DNA from: Dicyema japonicum
Lineage: Eukaryota; Dicyemida; Rhombozoa; Dicyemidae
Direction of reading: 5' to 3'
Length of the DNA stretch: 64,000 bases
Assembly: GCA_011109175.1 (NCBI GenBank)
Contig: RDEW01000018.1
Coordinates: forward strand, 741,304-805,303
Shown: piece by piece, positions 1-10,726 of the stretch
Position numbering within the stretch: the stretch's first letter is position 1
Layout: every line of letters starts with the position of its first letter
Position numbers and translations under genes: made by a program
Notes under the pieces: model-generated
Database searches by the model: none
The model's input: only the letters and a program-made list of their open reading frames with translations
Told to the model about the DNA's origin: nothing

Positions 1-304
1 TTAAAGGTGTCAGTCTTTCGCAAAATCAACATAATGAAAGCAAAGAAGGCAAAAATCTTTTTCATTGCAGACCATCTGAAAATGAGAGCTCTACAAATTT
101 ACAATCCAGGCCACTCAATGCCAATGCTATCCCCAAGACCGATGTCGTATGAAACAGATGCACGATTTTGTTTCCACATCACCCTGCAAAAACTCGATTA
201 TAACAAATTAACGCAACCCTATTTTTTAATTGACCAATCAGAATTCTTTCTACCGAAAGGCATTCGGGTTTGCCTACATTGTAGAAAACACTCCTCTCTG
301 TCAA

Positions 305-2250
305 CATATAAATCCCCTCTAGAGCGATTCCTCTCGGAACCGACAGAATTGTCCGGTATAGAGGGAAGGCCGGTATATTGAACAAGTCATTAAATTTACT
401 TATAACGAAAAAGTGAAACAGCAAAATTAATAGAAATCTGTCAATAAGGATTGTATTTAGCTTCGATTCAGCAATCGCTTTATTGTTCAGATAGATCAGT
501 CTGTTGACGGGAACGAGTAATGCAGGGTCTTGAGTGCAAGCAAAGTGGCAGATTTGGTATAGCATTTGTTGAACATTTGTGCGTGTTAATTTCTCTATAT
601 GTTTTGGCTCTGTTTGCTTATCAGAATCTGAGTCACTGTCATTATCTTCAGAAGCTGAGACTGCTTGGTATTGCTCATCTAGGGATGATTCCCAATCTTT
701 GGGATTTTCAGTGGGTAGTTCCAACTCTAAGTTGACAAATTCTTTTTCTGTCATTGGATTACTAGTCTATTCATGAGGGGTATAGTAAATTGTTTTCAGG
801 ATTGTCGTTTATATCACATATTTTGACCGGAATGCCACACTTATTAAAGCAGAGGGAGATTATGTTCGATTTCACGTCCATCCAAGATGTGCTAATCCAC
901 CGGATAGCATCCAAGAAAGAAATTTTTATTCCAAGTGGTGTCGCATTGGTTTCTGTGTCCTTTTTGGCAAGAAGTTGAGTCATTAGTAGTCTTATGTATC
1001 TTTCTTTAAATGACCGAATAATTCCTTGATCCAGAGGCTGTATGACACTCGTTGTGTTAGCTAGAAGAAATTTGAGTTTTACGTTGGAATATTTTACGTT
1101 TGGTGAATGTGATGCTGCATTATCCAAAAACATAATAATTTTTCGTTTCTGGCGATCATCTGCATGTTCACATCTTGCAACCATTTTGAAAACAATTTCG
1201 ATGTCATCCAGACTGTAACATTGGAACAGTAAATAACAGGTACCTCATTCAGATTAATATTCTTTAAATATCGGGGTTTTCGAGACTTGCCAATTACAAT
1301 TGGCTTTAGCTTTTCTCCTGTCGAACTGCATGCAAGCATTACAGTAAGACGTTCCTTCGACTTCTTTGATCCACTGTGATGATTACCTCTTACTGATAGT
1401 GTTTTATCAGGAAGGACACGATAGAATAGTCCGGTTTCGTCGCAGTTAAATATATCCTCTGGTCGATATCCTTCAATTAGAAAAGGTACACGTTCCATCC
1501 AGTCAGAAACAGCATCACTGTCAACATTTGCTTTTTCACCACTGATGCAGTACGACTGGATTGAGTAACGGGACTTCCACCTGCATAACTAGCCAGTGGA
1601 AGCTCTAAAATCATTTTCGCCCAGAGCTTTAGCGAACTCTGTAGCTTTTCCGATAATAATTGGTCCTGACAAACAAAAGTTTTTGGAACGTGCTATCTGG
1701 AGCCACTCTCAAGTGATTTTATTCAAATTTTCAAATTTGCAGTTGTTGTCAAAACGTTTTTTAGCAGAATTTTCGTTGTTATTGAATAATTCCAAATAAA
1801 TATCAGCCTTTTTAAGTATTTCTGATACAGTGCTGAATCCAACTCTATACTTCTTGCTGAGAAATTTTTGTGTCGGCTTAGGTGTTTAGTTCGATTCATT
1901 TATTTTTGAATTTTCTTCTTTAAAGACAATTCGCAACGTAATCGTTTTCTTTGCGGAGCTATCATTTTTTAGTTTTTGATTTTCTGTCGAGTTGTTCTCA
2001 ATATATATCTCTATCGTTGTTCGCATTTCAAGGTTAAAGAAGATTAATAGGATTAGATCAAAAATTGATGTCAGAAAGAAAATTCAAGTTGGGACCACAA
2101 AATAAGGCCGGTATTCGGAATAGAGGAGATCCGGTATATCGAAGATGAAATAGCAGTGATGGCCTATGAGGTGAACCGGGACCAGAAGTTTAGTCCGGTT
2201 TTAAGGGAATTCCGGTATACTGAGGAGTCAGTTTAGAGGGGTTTGACTGT
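305..2250 (-). mobile_element. Tigger/pogo-like DNA transposon
   Basis: A Tc1/mariner-superfamily element of the Tigger/pogo type. Its coding strand is minus. The right end, read inward on the minus strand from about 2250, begins CAGTCAAACCCCTCTAAACT. Diverged versions of the same terminal and subterminal blocks (CCCCTCTA, CCGGTAT, ATAGAGG) recur at about 310-380 and 2095-2220. The right end is clear; the left end is set only to within about 20 bases. The transposase inside is broken, so the copy is probably immobile. Confidence 0.75.
411..2030 (-). pseudogene. Tigger-type DDE transposase, frameshifted
   Basis: Transposase of the Tigger (jerky/CENP-B related) family, which binds the element ends and moves it by cut and paste. 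Read on the minus strand, the N-terminal part (about 1500-2030) holds a degenerate helix-turn-helix with LSKKYRVGFSTVSEILKKA. The DDE core follows: the first acidic motif FNCDETGLFYR at about 1440, the second motif FLDNAASHSPN near 1110, and then TTSVIQPLDQGIIRSFK near 1030, which is the segment that normally follows it. The C-terminal tail is serine/aspartate-rich (about 590-660). The frame shifts near 1100-1180 and in the N-terminal part, so no single intact protein remains. The family assignment is firm; the exact ends are not. Confidence 0.85.
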
Positions 2251-2259
2251 ATTTGTTAG

Positions 2260-2480
2260 CTTTTTCCATTCTGCCACGTCTCGTAGCTTGTCTAGGTCTT
2301 CCTTGTCCATTAGGCATTTTCTAAATTTTTTATGGTTTTCATCACGGAAGGTCGGTAGGGTTGTCCTTGGTCGTCCAAAAAATCGTGGAGTGTCCAGAAC
2401 AAATTAGTCTCCCGTGGCTAGATTCGTAGGGGTACCCAGGTCCAGACGAAGTATATATATCAAATCAGCCTCATCTTCTT
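2260..2480 (-). mobile_element. LINE-A 3' fragment (C-terminal domain)
   Basis: Minus-strand reading gives a short piece ending in FFGRPRTTLP and then KEDLDKLRDVAEW. This is the C-terminal domain shared by every LINE-A copy here (RGRPRxTLP, then D-L-x-L-R-x-L-A). Only the last 60-70 codons remain. It abuts the Tigger element. Confidence 0.6.
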
Positions 2481-2559
2481 CAGGATTTCCCTGACATTGA
2501 ATGTCAAAGGGAGAAGTCTAGTCGTTAAATTCCGTGTTTTCTTGGGACCATTAACAAAG

Positions 2560-4195
2560 CAAACGTTCTGGCATCCCATTTTGACCTTATGTTCAACAAA
2601 CAGGACGCGGCTGACCAAGCAATGAAATCTCGGAAGTCTTACAAGTACACTCTAACTAGCCCTATTACCATATCCGAAACTCAACAAGCTATTAAAAAAT
2701 TAAATACCGGAAGATCTGCCGGACCAGACTTCATTACTGCAGAACTTTTACAATACGGCCCGGAGGAGCTAATTGAAATGATTACTAACATTTTCAACCG
2801 GTCTCTCGAGGGTGCAGATGAACTGGAACTGGGAAAAGGGTGGCTAATTCCACTACAAAAACCGGGAAAAAGTAAAGGCCCCCCTCACAACTTCAGACCT
2901 ATTATACTCCTAACCTCCATACGAAAAACATTATCCCTCATTGCTTTAAACCGAATAAAGGAGAGGGTGAACATATTTCTTTCGGACGGCCAAAGTGGAT
3001 TCCGGACGGGCAGGTCCACGGCTGACGTGGTGGGGGCACAGGTGGTATTGTGCCCTGTGCCAAAAATACAAAAAATCTATTGAGATACTTGGTATCGACA
3101 TGTCCCGTGCGTTCGACTCGGTGGACCGTGGAAAACTTATGGAAGTGTTGGAGAGTTTTCTACTGCCTGACGATGTCAAAATAATACACTTACTCATGCG
3201 GAACACTCAACTTGCCGTCAAAATTGGTGACTCTACCTCTAACTTTTTTTCGACCTCACGTGGAGTTCCACAGGGGGACTCACTATCCCGGTCCTCTTTA
3301 TTGTCTACCTGAGGCCGCACTAAGAGAGTTCAGACCCCTGGTTGGCAACAATTATAACGAGATAATCTACGCGGACGACCTGGACTTTGTTTCTGAGGAT
3401 ATTCAAGTACTTCAACACATGCTTAACGTTCTTCCACACGTATTCTCGAAATGGTTCTTAACCGTTAACACCGATAAAACAGAGTTCACAACACTTACAC
3501 GCAATGTCGAAGATCGGACGAGTCTTGGAGAAAGCAAAAGAAGGTGGGTTCGCTTCTCGGGACTCAGAAGATGTTTCTCGGAGGAAAATCCTCGCAATGT
3601 GTGCACTAAAGAAAGTATCGAATATGTGGGGTCATAAGAAGAGGATGGGATTAAACACCAAACTCAGAATATATAAGGCTTTTGTCATCCCCGTCCTGAC
3701 CTACAATTCAGGCACTTGGGAATCTCTAAACAAGAGATGGACCGTCTTGACGCTTTCCACAGGACACAATTGAAATCAGTAATCAAGATCAAGTGGCCTA
3801 AGAAGATCTCAAACAATGACCTCTACTCGAAGTGCAAATCTGGTATACTATCCGAGGAGATCTTCAGATCAAGATGGAGTCTCTTTGGACATATCTTACG
3901 TCTAAATGCTCAAGTACCCGCGAATATCGCCATGGAAAACTACCTAATGCATACGGGAGCCGGTTTCCGTGGAAGACCAAGAGTCACACTCCCAACTATT
4001 TTGAATGGAGACCTGTCGGCTGTGGGACTGAAGCTCACTTCCGCAGACGACCTAGATACCTTAAGGGAACTGGCACGAAGTAGAGGGTCCTGGAAAAGGC
4101 AGACAGAGAGGATGGCTAGAAATACGGCACAAGGGAGGCTTGATTAATTTTATGACTTCTCGGGAGTGCTTTAAATAAAAAATAATAATTTCTTG
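2560..4195 (+). mobile_element. LINE-A retrotransposon, 5'-truncated, with RT
   Basis: Non-LTR retrotransposon copy that keeps the reverse transcriptase and the C-terminal domain. Visible in order: the RT entry segment (SAGPDFITAELL, then KPGKSKGPPHNFRPI), SGFRTGRSTAD, the motif A region LGIDMSRAFDSVDRG, RGVPQGDSLS (motif B), the catalytic IIYADDLDF (motif C), thumb-like KWFLTVNTDKTEF, and then FVIPVLTYNSGTW, LFGHILRL and FRGRPRVTLP near the end. Frame changes occur near 3090, 3290, 3510 and 3720. The copy ends with TTCTCGGGAGTGCTTT followed by AAT repeats. No endonuclease remains. It was probably dead on arrival or has decayed. Confidence 0.9.
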
Positions 4196-4224
4196 AAATA
4201 GTGTTCTAGAAACACTAGTGTTCA

Positions 4225-4830
4225 ATTATTATTATAAGCACTAATCGCTATGTCATAGGACTTGACAAAGCATGTGCAACACGAGTTAGCAAATCACTGG
4301 TTAGTTTCATCCACTTCCTCCTATTCAAAGCCGCAGTGCGCAACCAGTCAAGATCCTCTCCACTTCCAAAATGCGTCCCATTTCTTTGAGGTCCTCATCG
4401 AGAACGACTGCCAGTGTCGCTCTTGGGCGACCACGGAAACGGGGGCCTCCAACATGAAGTAATCTCCATGGCTACGTTCGCGGGGGCATCTAAGTCCAGT
4501 CGCAGAATATGGCCGAAAAGCCTCTATCGTGTATCCAGAATCTCATTAGAAATTTTTGAGGTCTTCGTCGTCCTCTTATAAAGAAGATTAGATGACATCC
4601 TCGTATCACTTCTTTCGAACATCATATGCCGTAGTTGGTCTCTATGAAACGCATTAAGCCTCTTCAGTTCATTTCTTGAGCAGGCCCAGGTACCAGCGTT
4701 ATATAGTATTATGGGTTTCACTAGCGAGTTGTATAATCGAGTTTTTGTTATAATGTCAAGGCCCTTTTTGTGGAGCCAGGTGTTCTTTAATCTGGAGAGG
4801 GCAGTTTGTGCTAGTGTTCAATTAGTTCAA
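4225..4830 (-). mobile_element. LINE-A 3' fragment, inverted, tail to tail
   Basis: A second LINE-A copy on the minus strand. Its 3' end faces that of the preceding copy: TATTATTATAAGCACTA at about 4228 is the reverse complement of the AGTGCT-plus-AAT tail. Coding remnants are KPIILYNAGTW and LNAFHRDQLRHM near 4620-4720, and FRGRPRATLA near 4430. Only about 600 bases survive, with frameshifts. Confidence 0.75.
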
Positions 4831-4924
4831 GCAAAAAATCTGCTTAAGGTGACAAAATGAAAAATTTTTTTAAAATATAAATAACCATTATAAATATATT
4901 TTTTTAATTGTTTTAAATAATAGC

Positions 4925-5875
4925 ATGTGTGACTTCAAAATAGATATATTGGTTATTAATATTAATAAATACAGCACAGGCTGGGGCATCTTCGGGATTT
5001 GTAATATCAGCTGGTTTATTTCCAATTGACACAATAAAGACTCGTCTTCAGTCTTCAAAGTCATTTACTCTCGCTGGTGGGTTTTCCAAACTATATTCTG
5101 GCTTTTCCGTTTCCGCCTTCAGTTCTGTAATTGATAGTAAATAATCTTCTTATTTAAGCTGCTATATTCTTCTCCATATATGGACTTGCCAAACGACACA
5201 TTTCTTCATCATTTACTGAGGGAGAGAACTTTTCTTGTTATATGCTTTCTCCACTATTGCTGAAACTGTATTCCCGTTTATCCACCCCAGTGTGCCTGCG
5301 TTGTGAGAGTTCCCTCTGAAGTGATCAAACAGAGACTTCAAATTAGTACTTCCCACAGTCTCGGCTATTTTATTAAAGACGCTTACAAAACTGATGTTTG
5401 GTTATTATATTACCACGAGGGTATTAAGGGATTCTATCGGGGATTCTGGATAACCTTACTTAGAGAACTTCCATTCATCCTCAGTCAGATGGTGTTCTAT
5501 GAGGAGGCCAAAAAGAAAATCTCTGGTCCCTTTATTTTGATAAATCAGATTCTTTTGAGCCCGATTCCCCATTTCTGTCTGTTTTGTGTGGAGGACTGGC
5601 TGGACTATTCTCAGCCACAATAACAACTCCCTTTGATGTGATTAAATCGAGGATTATGCTTGAGAAAGTATAATGTGATTGTCATGTAGATTGAGAGTGA
5701 GTCTAATCGTAAAATGTCCCTTAATGAATGTTTCAGATGCGTTTATAAAGAGAATGGTGTCCGTGGATTTTTTGCTGGAATTATACCACGTGTTGTTTTT
5801 ATTAGTTTTGGCGGAGTGTTGTTTTTTGGTGCTTATGAAAATTCTAGAATTGTTCTTAATAAATTATTTAATTAA
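4925..5875 (+). CDS. SLC25A26: Mitochondrial S-adenosylmethionine carrier
   Basis: Mitochondrial carrier family protein, closest by eye to SAMC, which exchanges S-adenosylmethionine for S-adenosylhomocysteine across the inner membrane. Three carrier signatures are visible: FPIDTIKTRLQSSK in repeat 1, RVPSEVIKQRLQ in repeat 2, and TPFDVIKSRIMLEK in repeat 3. Also seen are GFYRGFWITLLRELPF and GVRGFFAGIIPR. RVPSEVxKQR is the SAMC-type form of the second signature. Hand splicing gives introns of 28, 22, 23, 24, 23 and 22 nt. The chosen ATG gives MCDFKIDIL, then a splice to the start of repeat 1. Between repeat-1 helix 2 and repeat 2 (about 5210-5240) one base seems to be missing and no GT..AG intron fixes the frame, so either a non-canonical intron or a sequence or gene lesion lies there. 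Total length is about 269 residues, normal for the family. Confidence 0.88.
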
Positions 5876-6532
5876 TAAATTTGTGTTTTATTAGTCGTTT
5901 GTTTTTTATGATTGATTGTTAGTATATATTTTATTGAGTCCTGTCATATACCAAGAAAAATACCCTAGATACGAGAAGACTCCGATATGGAGAGTGGATC
6001 AAGATGCTTGTCCCCGTAGGTTCCCTTGTCGGTCTGGGATATGCATACAGTTTTGGGTCTCTTGTGTTATTAATTTTAAAAACTATTATACATTGGGTGA
6101 TATTTTTATGCATAAAATTAGTCATTAATGAGGATTAGAAGAGTCATCGATCTACCACTTTTCTATTTTCTCAGATTAATTGCCTCACACATGTGTATCT
6201 TGGCTTTGAGGAGTTAACTGCCAATGATCTTTATTCCTTATCTCCTCATACAAATCAGTCATCTATACTCTTCCCCCAACCAATGTAGTGTCCTCATAAT
6301 ATCACATGTTAGTTCCACAAATCTGCTGCAAGAAGCGAAGAATTCAACCCTGGGACGTTAATCTGGAATTTTCTTAAGCACGACCAAACAGATAATTGAC
6401 TTGTCAAACTGATGAGATGTGCACTGCAAATACCCTCATCGCATAAATAATATATTCTAATTTATCGAAAATCAGTATCGAGATTATCAACAATAGTATA
6501 ATTAACAGTAAACGCAGTAAATACAATCATAA
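5876..6532. other. Intergenic, no gene seen
   Basis: AT-rich spacer between the carrier and the DHHC gene. Short open frames on both strands have no recognisable motif. A stretch at 6250-6320 loosely resembles 58840-58945, possibly an old repeat. Confidence 0.5.
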
Positions 6533-7349
6533 ATGCGTATTTTAAGTACAACACATCAGAGAGTTAGTGTTTTGCTTGGTCTCACTTGCATGATTGGCTT
6601 TATATTCATTGCATTACCAGTCCTCCCTGTAAATATGCTCATCGTCACTTCAATTGTACTCCAGTTGGGATATTTAGATTTACACAACAAACACTATTCT
6701 ATATTTATGCTTATATTTCAAGATATCCCTGTTTGACCACAGGACTTTTAATTTTTACAAAAATAGAGTAATTGACGAAAGTAATAAGAAAGACTTCTTT
6801 TACTGTTTATTTTGTGAACACCACGTGTATTTATTTTGGATATTTCAGACTTAATGGCTCTAAACACTGTCGAGTCTGCAAGACCTGTATTGTAGGGTTT
6901 GATCACCACTGCAGATGGCTGGGCACGTGCATTGGTGTCAGGATTTATCGGTATATGATTTTGTGAGTTATGTGAGGTCATATATTGTGTTTTTGACTTG
7001 TTTGTCGTTCGGGGGATTTTTCAGTCATCACTGTTGTTGATGGAATTGACAGTCTTCTTCCAAAATCGTGGTAATTCCAACATTTTGGGTATAAAATGTA
7101 TTAATGAGAGTCAAAAATGATAATCTGACAACCAACCTAACAACCCCCGATTTGTCTATTCGTATATATATTTGTGATTTGACAGGAGAGTACTTTTACT
7201 ATTCTGGACTAAGAATTTGTTGGATGAATGTTTATGACTTTTACTGGATATTGTGTAGTCTAATATTACTGTGTATTACATTTGTAATGACAACTCCAAT
7301 ATGCTCACTTTTGATATTCCACATATATCTTAGTTATAATATATTATAA
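6533..7349 (+). CDS. DHHC-type palmitoyltransferase
   Basis: Protein S-acyltransferase of the DHHC family, which palmitoylates cysteines of membrane-associated proteins at Golgi, ER or plasma membrane. A hydrophobic N-terminal region ([20 protein letters not shown]) is followed by the cysteine-rich domain. Removing a 22-nt intron that starts GTATTTATTTTGG at about 6826 gives [15 protein letters not shown], then [20 protein letters not shown]. This is the expected C-x2-C..HC-x2-C..DHHC-x5-C layout with catalytic DHHC. The usual proline after DHHC is arginine here, and the usual NCIG is TCIG. More hydrophobic segments follow (about 6960-7010 and 7220-7340). The exact exon borders after the DHHC are unresolved, so start and end are provisional. 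A 370-bp copy of the core lies at 14.8 kb. Confidence 0.8.
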
Positions 7350-7619
7350 TATAGTTCACTATCATTTGTCCACTTATCAGTTTATCAAAACTCGTCATGG
7401 AATATGGACTTTCTTTCTCAAATAAATATTATTATAGTAATAAAACGGTAGACGCTTTATAAGAGAACCACATTGAGCGTTAGACAGTTTCCAAGAAACC
7501 CTGTCTAATAAAATTACATAATTTAGCATTTTTATTAGTATTTTCCACCCCTCTATGATCTTCAGAAGGGTGGCCTATCAATTTCCACAGGGGGCTTCAT
7601 AAAATAGAACGTTCTAGAG

Positions 7620-8300
7620 CATGGGTGTCAAACTCATTTCGCTTCGAGGGTCGCATTTATAATAATTTCTCATCAAGGAAAGATTTATTTAAAACCAAGA
7701 ATAACAACAAAATAAAAGAAAGTGGGGGCCGTGAGTAAGCAGTCGCCTATTTCTTTCTTGGAGAGCCACACACTTCCTGTATGGATGAATCACTTTTCGG
7801 AAGATTAGTTGTGATATATTATTTTAAAGAATATATTTAATTATTATAATGAAAAACAAAAATAAAATAAACTTAATTTTGTAAGAGTTACTTTTCGAGG
7901 ATTGACATTTTTTCTGGATACATTTTTGATATGTTAGGCTTAGCTATTCGTGTAGTTCCGACTAAAGCGGATAAATTTTCACCAATGAGTCTAGTTCTTT
8001 GAGTAGTTTTTTTCAACTTCATAAATGAAAAAAGCTGTTCACACACATATGTCGAACCAAACATAGCAATGATTTTTGTCGCAAACTTTATATTTTTTAA
8101 ACTTTCAAGGAAGATATGAAAAAAGCAGGTATTCCAACCTTAAAATATTTATCTTTAAGTATTGAATCTGATTGGATTTTCAATCGTTCTTTTGTAAACT
8201 TTCGTGTGCATTGAAAAAATTAAAAGAGAATGATGCCGTGAATAATGAAAATTTTTGTTTAAAAGCATTAAATGTTTTTTGAAATTGCTTTAACAACGAT
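7620..8300 (-). mobile_element. hAT transposon remnant (C-terminal dimerisation)
   Basis: Minus-strand reading at about 7900-8060 gives STYVCEQLFSFMKLKK followed by TRLIGENLSALVG. This is the C-terminal part of hAT transposases of the EPM2AIP1/ZBED type (usually YLCEQLFSxMKxxK.R.RL.DE.L). The left end near 7624 has GGGTGTCAAACTCATTT, a hAT-like terminal motif. No right end was found. The copy is decayed. Confidence 0.65.
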
Positions 8301-9212
8301 TCTACCTTTATTTCATACTAGAAAAAATCATTACAGTATATACTTTTGAATTAATCAGATTTAGATTAAATTATAAGATATACAATTTAAATATCCCAAA
8401 ATATCACAATTCACTTGTTTATTTAAGATTAGAGTATATTTTTGAAATTTATCCATTTTCATCTTCTCACTAATAAATTTACAATTTGGTATATATAAAG
8501 TTGTGAACTCGTATTGAATAACAACAGATAATCAATATCCTTGGATCTTATGTTCTTCACTTCAAGCATATTTAATGAATTATACATTTTACTATTATTG
8601 TAACCAAGATAATGTTCGCCAGTAGGGAGGATCCTATCTTTAATTCAACAGTTTGAGATGGTTATCAGTTCCACAATACGTTAGATCAGGGTTCTCAACC
8701 TTTTTTTGTTCGTCGACCCCTTGACTTTTTTTTCGACCCCCATATTATTTAATCGACCCCTTAAAACTTTTTTATTTAGAACAGACAATTCTAAGTAAAA
8801 TTAGTTAATTATCTAAAATAAATTCATTGTTAATAATCAAATCAAACAAAAAAAGTATATACTCGATGTTAAGTTGGTATCTTAGCATAAATCTATAATT
8901 AAAAAAAAAGAATTAAATAGCATTGGATCCCTGTGACTGATATATATATAACTTAATTTTTTTTAATATTTGAATAATTCTTTTACAATCTATTAACGTC
9001 ACATACTTTCCTGAAGTTCTAATGAAACTTATTAAATTTTCCAAAAATCCAAGTCAAATAAACAATTTCTTTTCTTTTTCGATACAATTAATCGAAGCAC
9101 TACGCGACCGATTCGCGTTTTATCCGATAGTGGTCGAGACAACTGGAGAATAAGTGGAAATCGCTTCGCTTCCTAAAGAAACTTGGACGCTTAGCTACAC
9201 TAAAAGCCACGA

Positions 9213-9353
9213 CGCACGTGAGACCCGGTGGCTACTCCAGTTGATCTCTGTTGCAATAGTGAGAGGCAACGCAACGTCGATAATGTCGGCGGGGTCCACT
9301 TTGGATGGATGGCAGTTTTAAATATGATTTACTGGGGATAAATTAACTGATTT
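9213..9353 (+). repeat. Inverted-repeat partner of 21739-21872
   Basis: About 140 bases beginning CACGTGAGACCCGGTGGCTA and ending GGGGATAAATTAACTGAT recur in reverse orientation at 21739-21872 with few differences and one 9-base gap. This copy lies inside the hAT element; the other lies inside a pogo element. Confidence 0.85.
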
Positions 9354-9537
9354 TTATATGGTTTAATTAAATCTGCTAAATTTTTATCACCCTCAGAAGT
9401 AAGAATTTACGATTGTGTCAAACAATATTGAAAACGTTCTAATGCATTTCCCTTTGATAACCATCGTACCTATAAAATAAAATTGGAAACTATAACCTCA
9501 GTGTGAATCACAAATACGGACATATGTTGTTTTAGCC

Positions 9538-10320
9538 TCAGCAAAATTTTCTGAAAAGACGGTCATAATTGCTGTTTGCTTTAATTTTGTTTATGGTTTT
9601 AATAACTATATTTAACGTTTCATGTAGAATTGGCGAAAGAGCTTTTGAAACCAAATGTTGTTTATGTAAAACGCAATGTATATGAATCACATTTGGACAT
9701 ATTTTTTTCAAATATGCCTTAAATTTTTTATATTTTCCAACCATAGACATTGCACCATCTGTGGCACAAGAAACTAAATTTTCATATGGAATCTTCTTCT
9801 CATCCAAAAATAATTTAACTACAAAAATAGAAAATCCAGTCGTATCAGTTTCCAAATATTTGACGAATAATAAATCTTCTGTAAGAAGAGCATGATCGTC
9901 AAAATATCTATATCGTAAGCTTCTAATAAGATTAACCTGACATATCCCATTAGAATTGATTGGTTATCACATATATGAATTTCGTCAATTTGAAGCGAAA
10001 AAAATAGTATTTTTAAGCCTTTCGCATAAAATATGTTCAACATTATCTGACATTTCGTCAATCCTGCGGCGAATTGAATCATTGGAACTCTCATTTTTTG
10101 CAATAATCATTGCAATTTTATAGGATGCAATTAGTCCTCCTAAATATAATTTAAAATAACAACAACTATTGTTTCTTTCACTACTATTCGTAAAAACAGT
10201 GTCAATCGTTTTTTGTTTACGAAAAGAATCTTTAATTCTTCAAATACTCTAATGGTTTATCTTTTTTATCCGAATGTTTTCTCCTAAGATGATCCAACAA
10301 TTTGGACGGTTTCATTGCAT
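9538..10320 (-). pseudogene. hAT transposase (ZBED5/GTF2IRD2-like), broken
   Basis: Transposase remnant inside the hAT element. The minus strand shows RRIDEMSDN and a catalytic-domain piece with FSIFVVKLFLDEKKIPYENL, then SCATDGAMSMVGKYKKFKAY and HIHCVLHKQHLVSKALSP. The TDGA and H-C-x-x-H-K motifs are those of the ZBED5/SCAND3 group of hAT proteins. A zinc-knuckle-like stretch (LLCNKSLSNDAMKPSKLLDH) sits near 10300-10345. Several frameshifts and missing segments show it is not functional. Confidence 0.8.
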
Positions 10321-10726
10321 CATTTGATAATGACTTATTACACAGTAAACAATGTGGTCTATTATCAAAAAGATTTTTTTATAAATCCAAATGCCAAATA
10401 TTCATTTTTATATTGACGAATTTTTAATGTAGAGGACGACTCATACACGAACAAAAACAAGCTGGTAATTTTAAAAATTTTAAAGAAAAGGTTTTCCACT
10501 TTTAAAATAAACTAACTTAATTTAAATTGAAAAAGATTAAATATATTAAATTTATTTTCGACCCCCAAATATTTCATTTTCGACCCCCTTACGATCGATC
10601 TGGATTGATTTTAGACCCCTGGGGTCGAATCGACCCAGGTTGAGAACCCCTGCGTTAGATTATAGAGTTTTAAGAAGTCAGATATGTCAATAAAATTGTT
10701 AGTGTTAAAGGTTATTTTTTAAATTG

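Larger units (their letters stand above)
8687..10652. mobile_element. hAT transposon with 8-bp target duplication
   Basis: A complete element by structure. The left end reads CAGGGTTCTCAACC and the right end is its inverse with one extra G (GGTTGAGAACCCCTG). Direct 8-bp repeats CGTTAGAT flank it at 8679-8686 and 10653-10660, which is the hAT target-site length. Subterminal blocks contain repeated TCGACCCC. The transposase on the minus strand is broken. The paralogous chitinase flank at about 19,580 lacks the element. Confidence 0.93.

Noticed and set aside
7-381. 124-codon open frame on the plus strand
   Set aside because: No family features; it overlaps the end region of the Tigger element on the other strand and looks like chance openness.
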